NCBI GenBank assembly: GCA_030145395.1
Contig: JAQYVR010000140.1
Location: 1-35,175, forward strand
DNA from: Desulfobacteria bacterium
GTDB lineage: Bacteria; Desulfobacterota; Desulfobacteria; Desulfobacterales; C00003060
Reading direction: 5' to 3'
Length of the DNA: 35,175 nt
The position numbers were made by a program, and so were the translations under genes. Below are positions 1 through 8,653 of the stretch, in pieces (positions within the stretch are counted from its first letter, which is position 1; every line of letters starts with the position of its first letter). Below the pieces are notes generated by a model. The model saw only the letters and a program-made list of their open reading frames with translations, did not search any database and was not told the origin of the DNA.

Positions 1-1
1 C

Positions 2-925
2 ACCACCCAAGCCGATAGTGACGACAAGGTTTACATGATTCCGGCCATAGGTATATCCACTCCTATCGGCACTGGGCCCCGTTCCTGGAGATTCGGTATC
101 GCGGCCTATGGCGTAAGCGGCCTGGGGGTGGATTACCGAGATACTAGTTTGGACGGGGGGCCAGGGACTTATACACACCTGGCAATCATGAAATTTGCCC
201 CGGCCATTGCTTTTCAGCCCAGCCAGCAGCTCTCGCTCGGATTTGCCCCCCATATCAACTATTCAACGGTCGACCTGGAATCGGGCAATTCACATAATTA
301 TGGCTTCGGTGCTCAGGTTGGCGCCATATACAAGCCTATCGATACCCTTTCCCTGGGGGTCACATACATATCGGGGCTGAAAGTGGACCATGAAAATGTT
401 ACCCAGCACCCCGTGACGCTTGATCGAGGTGATCTTGAGCTGGAGTCCCCACAACAACTGGGCTTTGGTGTCGCGTGCCATCTCATGGGTGGTCAACTAT
501 TACTTGAGGCAGATGCCAAGTGGTTGAACTGGGCAGATGCCGAGGGATATGAAGATTTTGATTGGGATGACCAGTGGGTTTTTGCCGTGGGTGCTCAGTT
601 TGAAGCGATGCCTAACCTCTTTCTGAGAGCGGGGTTCAATTATGGGGAAAATCCCGTCAAAGAACACAATGGTTGGGTCGATCCTGGGAACGGGAGTATC
701 TATGGGTTCGAACGATTGAGAATTATCGGGTTCCCAGCCATAGTGGAAAGCCACTTGACGCTGGGATTTGGCTATCAGTTCTCACCCGCATTTTCATTGG
801 ACCTTGGGTATGTCCACGCCTTTGAGGAGACGATTAAAGAAAGTGGTACTATGGGCCAGCCGACCATGTTTGAGTCCTCCCTCAGTGAGGATAGCCTTGA
901 CTTCGGACTGACCTGGAGATTTTAG
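2..925 (+). CDS. OmpP1/FadL-family outer membrane transport protein, C-terminal part (5' end outside window)
   Basis: Frame is open to the window edge upstream of the listed Met at 35. Alternating beta-strand pattern, FadL-like 'P..GIS.P.G....WRFGIAAYGVSGLGVDY', terminal aromatic 'LDFGLTWRF' typical of outer membrane barrels. Confidence 0.8.
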   Translation, partial: TTQADSDDKVYMIPAIGISTPIGTGPRSWRFGIAAYGVSGLGVDYRDTSLDGGPGTYTHLAIMKFAPAIAFQPSQQLSLGFAPHINYSTVDLESGNSHNYGFGAQVGAIYKPIDTLSLGVTYISGLKVDHENVTQHPVTLDRGDLELESPQQLGFGVACHLMGGQLLLEADAKWLNWADAEGYEDFDWDDQWVFAVGAQFEAMPNLFLRAGFNYGENPVKEHNGWVDPGNGSIYGFERLRIIGFPAIVESHLTLGFGYQFSPAFSLDLGYVHAFEETIKESGTMGQPTMFESSLSEDSLDFGLTWRF

Positions 926-932
926 ATGGGGA

Positions 933-1003
933 TGACAAGAACTCTCTTTCATACTTCATAGCGGAGGCCCCGCTGCCTTGACGGCCAAAGAGAGTTCTTG
1001 TCA
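933..1003. repeat. Long inverted repeat: 17-bp perfect arms (TGACAAGAACTCTCTTT / AAAGAGAGTTCTTGTCA) around an inner AGCGG/CCGCT hairpin
   Basis: Arms at 933-949 and 987-1003 are exact reverse complements. Located between the FadL-like and DsrE-like genes. Confidence 0.85.
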
Positions 1004-1099
1004 CAAAACTTTTTAGGAAAAGATGTAGAGAGCATTACGGCATGGAATAATGAACAAAAGCTTTTCAACGACGTCATACATGGCAAGGAGGTACAGGCA

Positions 1100-1543
1100 A
1101 TGGAACAGGAAAAGATAAAAGCAGGTTTTATTTGTGTGAAGGATACCCTTGATGGGGCTTATCCGGCTCTTGTTTTGGGAATCAATGCAGCCCGGCAAGG
1201 CATGGAGAGCAAGATTTTTTATTCCTTCATGGGCCTGAACTTGGTGCTCAAAGGAGGGGCGGAAAGGGCCAAGTTCGTCCCGGCTGGCGTCATGGGAGCC
1301 ATTCCAGGCATGAGCACGATAGCTACTGGAATGATGAAGAAGAAAATAGACAAGGCGAACATCCCTAGCTTGGCTGAACTCCAGGAGGTGGCCCAAATTG
1401 AAGGGGTAGAACTGATTGCGTGCAAAATGACTATTGACATGATGGAAATCGACGAGGATAAGCTCATTGATGGTGCGGTGGTGTGGACTGCAGAAGATTT
1501 CCTAAAATATGCCGTGGACTGCAAAATCTGTCTCTTTACTTAG
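1100..1543 (+). CDS. DsrE/DsrF-like (DsrE2-type) sulfur-relay family protein
   Basis: Start chosen at ATG 1100, preceded by AAGGAGG with about 8 nt spacing. DsrE-fold sequence with conserved-type Cys in 'LIACKMTIDMM'. Confidence 0.7.
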   Translation: MEQEKIKAGFICVKDTLDGAYPALVLGINAARQGMESKIFYSFMGLNLVLKGGAERAKFVPAGVMGAIPGMSTIATGMMKKKIDKANIPSLAELQEVAQIEGVELIACKMTIDMMEIDEDKLIDGAVVWTAEDFLKYAVDCKICLFT

Positions 1544-1882
1544 GAGCGAAGAAAAAGGGGTCATTCGGATAAACTACAGGTGAAACATAGGTTCAGGGGC
1601 TTAGCCTATCTTAGATGCAATTGGCATTCTATTTATGGTTCTGGCAATGCAGTTTCAGATGCGCCGGATGAACTTCAAAATCGATCAACTCTTAACCCGT
1701 GAGTGACAGTGCTATGTGACCGGAAAACAAAAGCCTCGTACCCGGTCACACGGTCCTCGCCTGTGGATACTGGTTTGCGCCTGGTGCGTGGACGGTTGTC
1801 TGTGATCGCACTACAGGTATGTTGAAGCTTCTTGACCTTTGCGGAGCTGAAACAAGTTCGCAGTCGGACAGAATAGGTCTGT

Positions 1883-2935
1883 TCACCCCAGGGTCCTTTG
1901 CCTCAAGAAATGGTCCGCAATCACAAGCCTCACCATTGCCTCGCAAACCGGAACAATCCTGGGGACGGCTGACACATCGTGTCTCCCCTTGACTGAAATC
2001 GTTGTCGGTTTCATGTTGACATCCACCGTACGCTGTTCCTTCTCAATGGAGGAAATGGGCTTTACAGCAGCTCTCACCACGATCTCATCACCATTGGAAA
2101 TGCCCGCCAGGATGCCCCCGGAACGGTTTGTAACAAATCCTTCGGGCGTGATCTCATCATTACATTCAGAGCCTAACAGCCGGGCTGCGGCCAATCCCAC
2201 ACCAATCTCCACGGCCTTAACAGCCCCTATACTCATAACCGCCTTTGCCAGTTCAGCATCGAGTTTGTCAAAAACAGGTTCTCCCAATCCAGCCGGGCAG
2301 CCCTGAACAAGCACTTCCACGACCCCCCCGGCTGAATCTCCGGCGTTCTTAATTTCCATGATCTTTTCACGCATTTTGTCTGCTGCATCGAGGTCCGGGG
2401 TAAGGAATGGATTCTTGTCAATGACGTCCATGGCCATCTTTTCAGCCCTGACCCCTGCCAGCTCCAAGGTATAGGCCTTTACACTTATATGCTCTCGGTC
2501 CAGCAACTTTCTGGCTATAGCGCCTGCTGCAACCCTTGCCGCTGTTTCCCTTCCAGAGGCCCTTCCGCCACCCCTGTAGTCGCGTATCCCGTATTTCTTC
2601 TGATACGTGAAATCACCGTGCCCTGGTCTGAAGAGATCCTTGATCGAATCATACGATTCACTATCTGCATCCTTGTTGTGAATAAGGAGTGAGATGGGGG
2701 TTCCCGTGGTCACCCCTTCAAATGTGCCAGAGAGGAGTTGGACTTGATCCGGCTCCTTCCTGGGTGTGCTTGAAGGAGTGCTTTGCGGTCTCCTTCTGTC
2801 AAGGTCTTGCTGAATGTCAGATTCCCCAAGGGGCAATCCAGGAGGACACCCGTCGACAATCACACCTAAAGCCTTGCCGTGGGACTCTCCCCATGTCGTG
2901 ACCTTGAAAATCTGTCCAAACGTATTTCCAGCCAT
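1883..2935 (-). CDS. aroC: Chorismate synthase
   Basis: 'MAGNTFGQIFKVTTWGESHGKALGVIVDGCPPGLPL', 'RPGHGDFTYQKKYGIRDYRGGGRASGRETAARVAAGAIA' signatures. Confidence 0.97.
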   Translation of the reverse strand: MAGNTFGQIFKVTTWGESHGKALGVIVDGCPPGLPLGESDIQQDLDRRRPQSTPSSTPRKEPDQVQLLSGTFEGVTTGTPISLLIHNKDADSESYDSIKDLFRPGHGDFTYQKKYGIRDYRGGGRASGRETAARVAAGAIARKLLDREHISVKAYTLELAGVRAEKMAMDVIDKNPFLTPDLDAADKMREKIMEIKNAGDSAGGVVEVLVQGCPAGLGEPVFDKLDAELAKAVMSIGAVKAVEIGVGLAAARLLGSECNDEITPEGFVTNRSGGILAGISNGDEIVVRAAVKPISSIEKEQRTVDVNMKPTTISVKGRHDVSAVPRIVPVCEAMVRLVIADHFLRQRTLG

Positions 2936-3016
2936 GTTACCTCCGACAGTCGCTGCAAAACATTGCAGGATCGCTATTCGGACAATGTTATGAGCGAAAC
3001 GTTTACGTAACCCTCG

Positions 3017-3541
3017 TTACTTCACGAAGCCCCCCAGTTTCTGGACGATCTCATCCAGGATCTGCTCAATGCTCTTAGATGTCGTATCCACAGAGAAATC
3101 CATAGCCCCCCTGTAAAAAGGCTTCCTGAGTTCCAGCACCTCAACTATCTCTTCGTATGGGCCTTGTCCAGTCAGGCTTGGTCTTTGCTCTTCGGTCTTT
3201 TCGTCAGAACGCATTCGTTCAAGTATGGTTTGAGTTGTTGCCTCAAGTAACACGATGATGCCATTTTTTTTCAGATTCTCGACATTTTCAGCGTCCAGGA
3301 CCGCACCGCCACCCGCACCGATTATGTGTTCGTCAAAAGACGACAGCTCTTGGATCGCCTCTTTTTCCTTTGCTCGAAAAAAATCCCAACCTTCTTTTGC
3401 CACCATATCACTAATGGTTCTCTTGGCCTTCTCTTCTATGTAGTTATCAGCGTCACAAAAGGCCTTCCCAAGCCTTTTGGAGAGGGCCCGCCCCACGGAC
3501 GTTTTCCCAGTACACCTGTATCCGATCAAGACTATGTTCAT
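3017..3541 (-). CDS. aroK: Shikimate kinase
   Basis: 'IVLIGYRCTGKTSVGRALSKRLGKAFCDADNYIE' P-loop and shikimate-binding motif, 'GGGAVL'. Confidence 0.93.
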   Translation of the reverse strand: MNIVLIGYRCTGKTSVGRALSKRLGKAFCDADNYIEEKAKRTISDMVAKEGWDFFRAKEKEAIQELSSFDEHIIGAGGGAVLDAENVENLKKNGIIVLLEATTQTILERMRSDEKTEEQRPSLTGQGPYEEIVEVLELRKPFYRGAMDFSVDTTSKSIEQILDEIVQKLGGFVK

Positions 3542-3620
3542 GGGATAGTTGAGTAGTTAAGTGGTTGAGTCGTTAACCGGCCACCCAGTCAACTCATTGA
3601 CGAATTGACCATTTAACCAA
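3541..3620. repeat. Degenerate short-oligomer repeats (TTGAGT/TTAAGT units, then complementary TCAACTCATTGAC units) between aroK and aroA
   Basis: gtTGAGTagTTAAGTggTTGAGTcgTTAA ... TCAACTCATTGACgAATTGACCATTTAAC read directly from sequence. Confidence 0.6.
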
Positions 3621-4875
3621 GTGAATCGAGTTTTTCCCAGAAATCAGGGAACGATTTCTTTACACAGCCTGGGTCCTTGATTGAAATACCCTCTATGGCC
3701 AGGCCTGCTATGGCAAAACTCATGGCAATCCGGTGATCGTCATAACAATCTATTTCAGCCCCACGGGTAGCGATTCCCTGAATGATCATGCCGTCTGCTT
3801 TCTTTTCAACCCGTGCACCGAGCTTTCTTAGTTCATGTGTCAGGGCAGCAACCCTGTCTGATTCCTTAACCCGAAGATGCAATATATTTTGCAGAATGGT
3901 CTTTCCCTTCCTGAAGGCAGAGACCACAGCCAGTGCCGGAACCATGTCTGGCGCATCATTCAAATCAAAGGAAAGATCCTCTTGGTTGGATAACGGCCCG
4001 GTTACTTCAATCCCGTCTTCAGATGCGGACACCTTGCATCCCATTGTTTCCAGGATCTCCAATAGGCGCAAATCACCCTGAAGGGAGTTTCCGTTGATAT
4101 TAGGTATTCTTATCGTTCCACCAACAATGGCAGCTGCTGCCATGAAATAGGTGGCACTGGAGACGTCTCCTTCTATCGCATATTCTTTTGGCTGATAGGC
4201 TTGACGGGCCTTAATATGAAAGAATCTTTCTTCAGAGACCGAGACCTTGACGCCAAAGTGCGCCATGACATCCAGCGTCAGCTTAATATACGGCCAAGAT
4301 GGGACGAGGCTAGACATCCCGATCTCGATATCTTCTTGAGCGTAAGGTGAGGCCAAAAGGAGCGATGAAACGTACTGACTGCTGAGCGCCGTGTCCAGAC
4401 GCGTCTTCCCGCCCGGTAAGCCTTCGGCCTCGACTTGCACGGGCGGGCATCCGGTGCCTGCGACGCAGAAAGCCTTAACACCCATCTTGTTCAGGGCATC
4501 CACAAGGGGCTGGATGGGTCTTTGCCGCATGCGCCTGTTGCCGTCAAGCACAAAGGTGCCGTGCCCTATGGAAACCGTGCCTACAAGAAACCGGAGTCCG
4601 GTTCCGTTGTTTCCGAGGTACAGGGGCGAAGGGGGAGTAACCAGTTTGCCGCCAGTTCCCTCAACCACAAAATCGTGTCCCTGCTGAGTAATGTTAGCAC
4701 CCAGCACACTCAGGGCCTCAATCAAATGCTCGGTATCTTCCGAAATCAACGCATCTTTTATGACAGATCTTCCGGTGGCAAGCGCAGAAGTTATCAGGGC
4801 CCGCTGGGTATAGCTCTTGGAGCCGGGGACGCTGATCACCGTATTGATTTCTCTTATCGGCTTGATCCGCTTCAT
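3613..4875 (-). CDS. aroA: 3-phosphoshikimate 1-carboxyvinyltransferase (EPSP synthase)
   Basis: 'PGSKSYTQRALITSALATG', 'LGNNGTGLRFLVG', 'GNRRMRQRPIQPLVDAL', 'DHRIAMSFAIAGL'. Start assigned to Met20 of the ORF (MKRIKPIREI). Confidence 0.95.
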   Translation of the reverse strand: MKRIKPIREINTVISVPGSKSYTQRALITSALATGRSVIKDALISEDTEHLIEALSVLGANITQQGHDFVVEGTGGKLVTPPSPLYLGNNGTGLRFLVGTVSIGHGTFVLDGNRRMRQRPIQPLVDALNKMGVKAFCVAGTGCPPVQVEAEGLPGGKTRLDTALSSQYVSSLLLASPYAQEDIEIGMSSLVPSWPYIKLTLDVMAHFGVKVSVSEERFFHIKARQAYQPKEYAIEGDVSSATYFMAAAAIVGGTIRIPNINGNSLQGDLRLLEILETMGCKVSASEDGIEVTGPLSNQEDLSFDLNDAPDMVPALAVVSAFRKGKTILQNILHLRVKESDRVAALTHELRKLGARVEKKADGMIIQGIATRGAEIDCYDDHRIAMSFAIAGLAIEGISIKDPGCVKKSFPDFWEKLDSLG

Positions 4876-4949
4876 ATTATTCCAACGTAGCTCACAATTT
4901 GCCTGCCAACCGCCGGCCTCGACTTCAACCACACACTAAAGAAATATCA

Positions 4950-5139
4950 TTACAAAACTCGAAATCCGACACGAAGTGAAGCTTGCGCTAACCACGAAAT
5001 TCGAAACAAGCACGAATGACCAAAACCCAAAAACCAAAACAAGATGACTTGTTAGGCTGAAATATGAAGGCGACAGCCGAGGGATATTGCCTAGATTTGA
5101 ACATCGTTTTCAGCATTTGGTCATTTGATATTCGAATTT
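4950..5139. repeat. MITE-like/degenerate inverted-repeat element between aroA and aroE
   Basis: Left arm AAATTCGAAacaagcacgAATGACCAAA (4997-5024) is mirrored by right arm TTTGGTCATTtgatATTCGAATTT (5116-5139). Flanked by further CGAAAT/CCAAAA oligo repeats. Confidence 0.6.
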
Positions 5140-5141
5140 AT

Positions 5142-6278
5142 TCACTGCGCTTTTAGCCTATCCAGGACGAGGTTTTTCATTAGCTCCGCAGGGGCTTCTT
5201 TCCCGGTCCATATCCGAAACTGTTCCGTGCCCTGAAACAGGAACATCTCAAAACCGCTCGCCACCATGCATCCTGCTGCCTCCGCTTCCCTTAAGAGCAT
5301 GGTCTCAATCGGGTTATATATAACATCCGCCACCGCCTTAAATGATCCCAGCACACCCTTTGGAACGGGCATCTCGTTTTCTTCTGGATACATGCCTATC
5401 GGCGTCGTATTGACCAGGCAGTCTCCGCGAGCACTTTCGATTTCAGAAAGGGAAACAAAGGCACAATCAAATTCCTCGGCCAAGGCACGGCCCTTCTTCT
5501 CTGATCTGTTTACAACAACGGCCTCTCCCCCTTTAGTAGTTACGCCAAAAACGACAGCCCTTGCGGCTCCCCCTGCACCGATCACCACAAATTTATGATC
5601 TTTTATGGGAAGCAATGCCTCAAGACACCTGACGGCTCCAATCCAATCCGTATTGGTACCCCGCACCCCTTCTGTTCCAAAGACCAAGGTGTTGACGGCC
5701 CCAATTCTTTCGGCCGTATCATCAACTTTATCGATTAATGCAGATATCTCTCTCTTGAAGGGATGAGTCACGCTTGCCCCCTTGATTCCAAGGGCCTTCA
5801 TTCCGGCCACGGCGCCTTGCAGTTCTTGCACCTCAAAGGGGAGGTAGATAGCATCTATGCCCAGGAATCTGAATGCAGCATTGTGCATCAGGGGGCTCAT
5901 GCTGTGTGCTACGGGGTTTCCCAGAATACCATAAACGGAGGTATGTCCACTCAGCATGCCCGCGTCACTGTCAGCAGCCGATCTTATATGAGGTTCAGAG
6001 TCGTCTCCCCTTATATTAGACTGCAATTCTCTTGAAATCGAGATTATCTCGCCAAATATTCTGCTGACTTCCGAAGTGTTGAGAGGGCCCTCGTTGTGCT
6101 GGGCGAGATACCTGAATATCAACTCTTCCCTGCTATGGTCATAGATACTGAGACCGTCTTTGCCCTTCAGTTGGCCAATCTCGGAAGAAACCTCTGCCCG
6201 CTGGTTCAAAAGCTTTAGAAGGGCGCCGTCCAGATCTTCTATCCTGCGTCTCAGCCTGTCTAAGGCATCTTTGCTCAT
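5142..6278 (-). CDS. aroE: Bifunctional chorismate mutase (AroQ type) - shikimate dehydrogenase fusion
   Basis: N-terminal 'LRRRIEDLDGALLKLLNQRAEVSSEIGQLKGKDGLSIYDHSREE...IFGEIISISRELQ' (AroQ fold). C-terminal 'YGILGNPVAHSMSPLMHNAAF', 'NTDWIGAVRCLE', 'VIGAGGAARAVVFG' (AroE). Confidence 0.93.
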   Translation of the reverse strand: MSKDALDRLRRRIEDLDGALLKLLNQRAEVSSEIGQLKGKDGLSIYDHSREELIFRYLAQHNEGPLNTSEVSRIFGEIISISRELQSNIRGDDSEPHIRSAADSDAGMLSGHTSVYGILGNPVAHSMSPLMHNAAFRFLGIDAIYLPFEVQELQGAVAGMKALGIKGASVTHPFKREISALIDKVDDTAERIGAVNTLVFGTEGVRGTNTDWIGAVRCLEALLPIKDHKFVVIGAGGAARAVVFGVTTKGGEAVVVNRSEKKGRALAEEFDCAFVSLSEIESARGDCLVNTTPIGMYPEENEMPVPKGVLGSFKAVADVIYNPIETMLLREAEAAGCMVASGFEMFLFQGTEQFRIWTGKEAPAELMKNLVLDRLKAQ

Positions 6279-7381
6279 CCCCGAAGCTCCTCAATGGTCT
6301 CCACCACGACATCCGAAGGGATATCGGGCGTTACAAAAGGGACGCCTATCTCTTTTACCAGCACAAAGTGAAGCCGCCCTGCAACGACTTTTTTGTCGGT
6401 CTCCATGAACGCCACGATCCGGGATGTCTCCATGCCTGCCGGAATCTTGACAGGAAGCTCGTACTCTTTGATCAGGTCAATGATCCTTGTACAGGAATCC
6501 CCATCCAGGTAATTCAGCTTGTGGGAAATCTTTGCAGCACCCACCATTCCGATCGAGACCGCCTCGCCATGGAAAAGGCTATAACCCGACGACGCCTCGA
6601 GTGCATGCCCCAGAGTATGGCCAAAATTGAGAATACGCCTCAAGCCGAGTTCTTTTTCGTCCATCTCCACAATGTCTGCCTTTATCTTGCAGGAACGTGC
6701 AATCAAGCTTTTCATCAGAGAAGGACTACGCTTTTTGATCCCGTCTTTTTCGAGCTCAAGGAGTTCGAACAGATCGTGACTTCCTATTATGCCGTATTTT
6801 ATTATCTCGGCCAACCCATTGGCAAAATCCTTATCCGAAAGCGTTTTGAGGAATGACAGGTCTACGTAAACAGCCTTTGGCTGATAGAATGTCCCTAAAA
6901 GATTCTTGCCCTCAGGAAGATCCACCCCGGTCTTTCCACCCACGCTGCTGTCCACCTGGGCAAGAAGTGTTGTGGGAATCTGAACATAGGGAATCGACCT
7001 CATGTATATGGATGCGATGAAGCCCGTCACATCGCCCACCACTCCGCCACCCAGGGCAATAAGCAGCGATTTCCGGCTCACCCTTAGCTCAACAAGTTGC
7101 TTTGCCACTTCAAGGACGGTATTGAGTGATTTCGAAGCCTCACCAGCGGGTATTTCGATGATATCAACAGGGAGGGCCGTCTCCTTCAATTTCTCCTTTA
7201 CCACTTCTCCAAATAGCGGGTTGACATCTGAGTCTGTAACGATCACGTACCTGTCTGCATGATTCTTGATCTTGGTGACCAATTCCGCGCGGCCCATGAC
7301 ATCTTCACCGATAAGAATATCATATGAATCCTTGCAAGACTTTTCCAGATGCACCCTAATGCGCTCCATGAGCTTCTGCAT
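6275..7381 (-). CDS. aroB: 3-dehydroquinate synthase
   Basis: 'GGGVVGDVTGFIASIYMRSIPYVQIPTTLLAQVDSSVGGKTGVDLPEGKNLLGTFYQP', 'RRILNFGHTLGHALE'. Overlaps aroE start by 4 nt. Start could be 7381 or 7369. Confidence 0.96.
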   Translation of the reverse strand: MQKLMERIRVHLEKSCKDSYDILIGEDVMGRAELVTKIKNHADRYVIVTDSDVNPLFGEVVKEKLKETALPVDIIEIPAGEASKSLNTVLEVAKQLVELRVSRKSLLIALGGGVVGDVTGFIASIYMRSIPYVQIPTTLLAQVDSSVGGKTGVDLPEGKNLLGTFYQPKAVYVDLSFLKTLSDKDFANGLAEIIKYGIIGSHDLFELLELEKDGIKKRSPSLMKSLIARSCKIKADIVEMDEKELGLRRILNFGHTLGHALEASSGYSLFHGEAVSIGMVGAAKISHKLNYLDGDSCTRIIDLIKEYELPVKIPAGMETSRIVAFMETDKKVVAGRLHFVLVKEIGVPFVTPDIPSDVVVETIEELRG

Positions 7382-8393
7382 ACCCCTTTCTGACGATCTT
7401 TGCAATCGATTCAATTTCGCGCATGAGATCGTAGAATCTTTCAGGCTTCAGGGACTGAGGGCCGTCTGACAATGCGTGCTGGGGGTCCGGATGGACTTCT
7501 ATCATCAAACCATCGGCTCCAACTGCAACAGCGGCCTTGGCCAGGGGGAGTACGAACTTCCACTTGCCGATAGCATGACTGGGATCAACAATGACTGGCA
7601 GGTGTGTCTTATCCTTTAGCACCGGTACCGCACTGATATCAAGGGTGTTACGCATTGCGGTTTCAAAGGTGCGAATACCCCGCTCGCAAAGTATCACATT
7701 AGCGTTGCCAGATGCCAAGATGTACTCTGCGGACATGAGGAGTTCTTCCAGTGTGGTCATCATTCCTCTTTTTAAGAGCACAGGCTTCTTCGCCTGCCCC
7801 ACGGCCTTCAGGAGCGCAAAGTTCTGGACGTTCCTGGCCCCCACTTGAAGCACGTCGGCATAACCCTCAATAAGTTCTATATCCGAGGCCCTCATGACTT
7901 CGGTAACCACGGGGAGGCCTGTTTTCTCCCGAGCCTTGGCAAGGATTTTCAGCCCCTCTTCTCCCAGCCCCTGAAAACTGTATGGAGATGTCCTTGGTTT
8001 AAAAGCCCCTCCTCTCAGCATAGATGCGCCTCCTTTTTTTACAACAGAGGCGGCCTCCATAAGCTGTTCAGAGCTCTCCACGGCGCACGGCCCTGCAATG
8101 ACCACGCATTTCGGCCCACCTATCTCTACATCTCCGACCGTGATCACGGTATCCCCCTGCTTGGTCTCCCTGCTTGCAAGCTTGTACGGCTGCAAGATGG
8201 GCATAACCTTTTCAACCCCCGGCCAAGTTTCTACGGCTTTCAGAAAGACCTTTCCCCGCTCATCCCCGATAGCTCCGATAATGGTCCTTTCTACACCTTT
8301 AGATACGTGTGCTTTGTACCCTGCCGCTTCTATCCACTCGAGCACTTTCTCTACCGCCTTCTCATCGGCCTTATTCTTCATGACAATAATCAT
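7356..8393 (-). CDS. aroF: 3-deoxy-7-phosphoheptulonate (DAHP) synthase, type I-beta with N-terminal ferredoxin-like regulatory domain
   Basis: '[11 protein letters not shown]', '[23 protein letters not shown]', '[10 protein letters not shown]', '[19 protein letters not shown]'. SD GGGAGG 7 nt upstream of ATG 8393. Confidence 0.95.
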   Translation of the reverse strand: MIIVMKNKADEKAVEKVLEWIEAAGYKAHVSKGVERTIIGAIGDERGKVFLKAVETWPGVEKVMPILQPYKLASRETKQGDTVITVGDVEIGGPKCVVIAGPCAVESSEQLMEAASVVKKGGASMLRGGAFKPRTSPYSFQGLGEEGLKILAKAREKTGLPVVTEVMRASDIELIEGYADVLQVGARNVQNFALLKAVGQAKKPVLLKRGMMTTLEELLMSAEYILASGNANVILCERGIRTFETAMRNTLDISAVPVLKDKTHLPVIVDPSHAIGKWKFVLPLAKAAVAVGADGLMIEVHPDPQHALSDGPQSLKPERFYDLMREIESIAKIVRKGYAEAHGAH

Positions 8394-8422
8394 CGGTCAA
8401 CCTCCCTGACACGAAATAGAAT

Positions 8423-8452
8423 GGGCCGCGGTGATCTTTGCCGCCGCGGCCC
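8423..8452 (-). promoter_or_regulatory. GC-rich hairpin in the aroF 5'-UTR, downstream of the attenuator terminator
   Basis: GGGCCGCGG-N12-CCGCGGCCC perfect 9-bp stem, about 30 nt before the aroF ATG. Confidence 0.75.
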
Positions 8453-8456
8453 GTTA

Positions 8457-8502
8457 TCAAAAATAAAAAAGCCGGGGACAGGTCATCTGGCCTGCCCCCG
8501 GC
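8457..8502 (-). terminator. Intrinsic terminator (attenuator) upstream of aroF
   Basis: Minus strand: GCCGGGGGCAGG-ccagatga-CCTGTCCCCGGC (12-bp stem, one G-U) followed immediately by TTTTTTATTTTT. Confidence 0.9.
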
Positions 8503-8562
8503 TCAAAGTTTTTATGGCTGATTTCTTTCTAAGATATCCTCCCGTCAAGCCATGGGCAGACC
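8489..8562 (-). promoter_or_regulatory. Predicted antiterminator (2:3) pairing of the aro attenuator
   Basis: Region 2 GGUCUGCCCAUGGCUUGA (8545-8562) pairs with region 3 UUGAGCCGGGGGCAGGCC (8489-8506) with a single A-G mismatch. Region 3 includes the terminator 5' arm. Confidence 0.75.
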
Positions 8563-8630
8563 TGTCCATAGTGCCAATAATAATAGTAGCAAGTAAATAT
8601 GCCCATCTGTTTGTACCTTCTAATGTCCAT
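8529..8630 (-). CDS. aro operon leader peptide, 33 aa: MDIRRYKQMGIFTCYYYYWHYGQVCPWLDGRIS
   Basis: Minus-strand ATG at 8630, SD GGAG 6 nt upstream, stop TAG ending at 8529. Seven codons TAC TAT TAT TAT TGG CAC TAT (YYYYWHY) lie just upstream of the antiterminator and terminator segments. Confidence 0.85.
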   Translation of the reverse strand: MDIRRYKQMGIFTCYYYYWHYGQVCPWLDGRIS

Positions 8631-8653
8631 ACTATTCTCCACGTGTGCATCAG

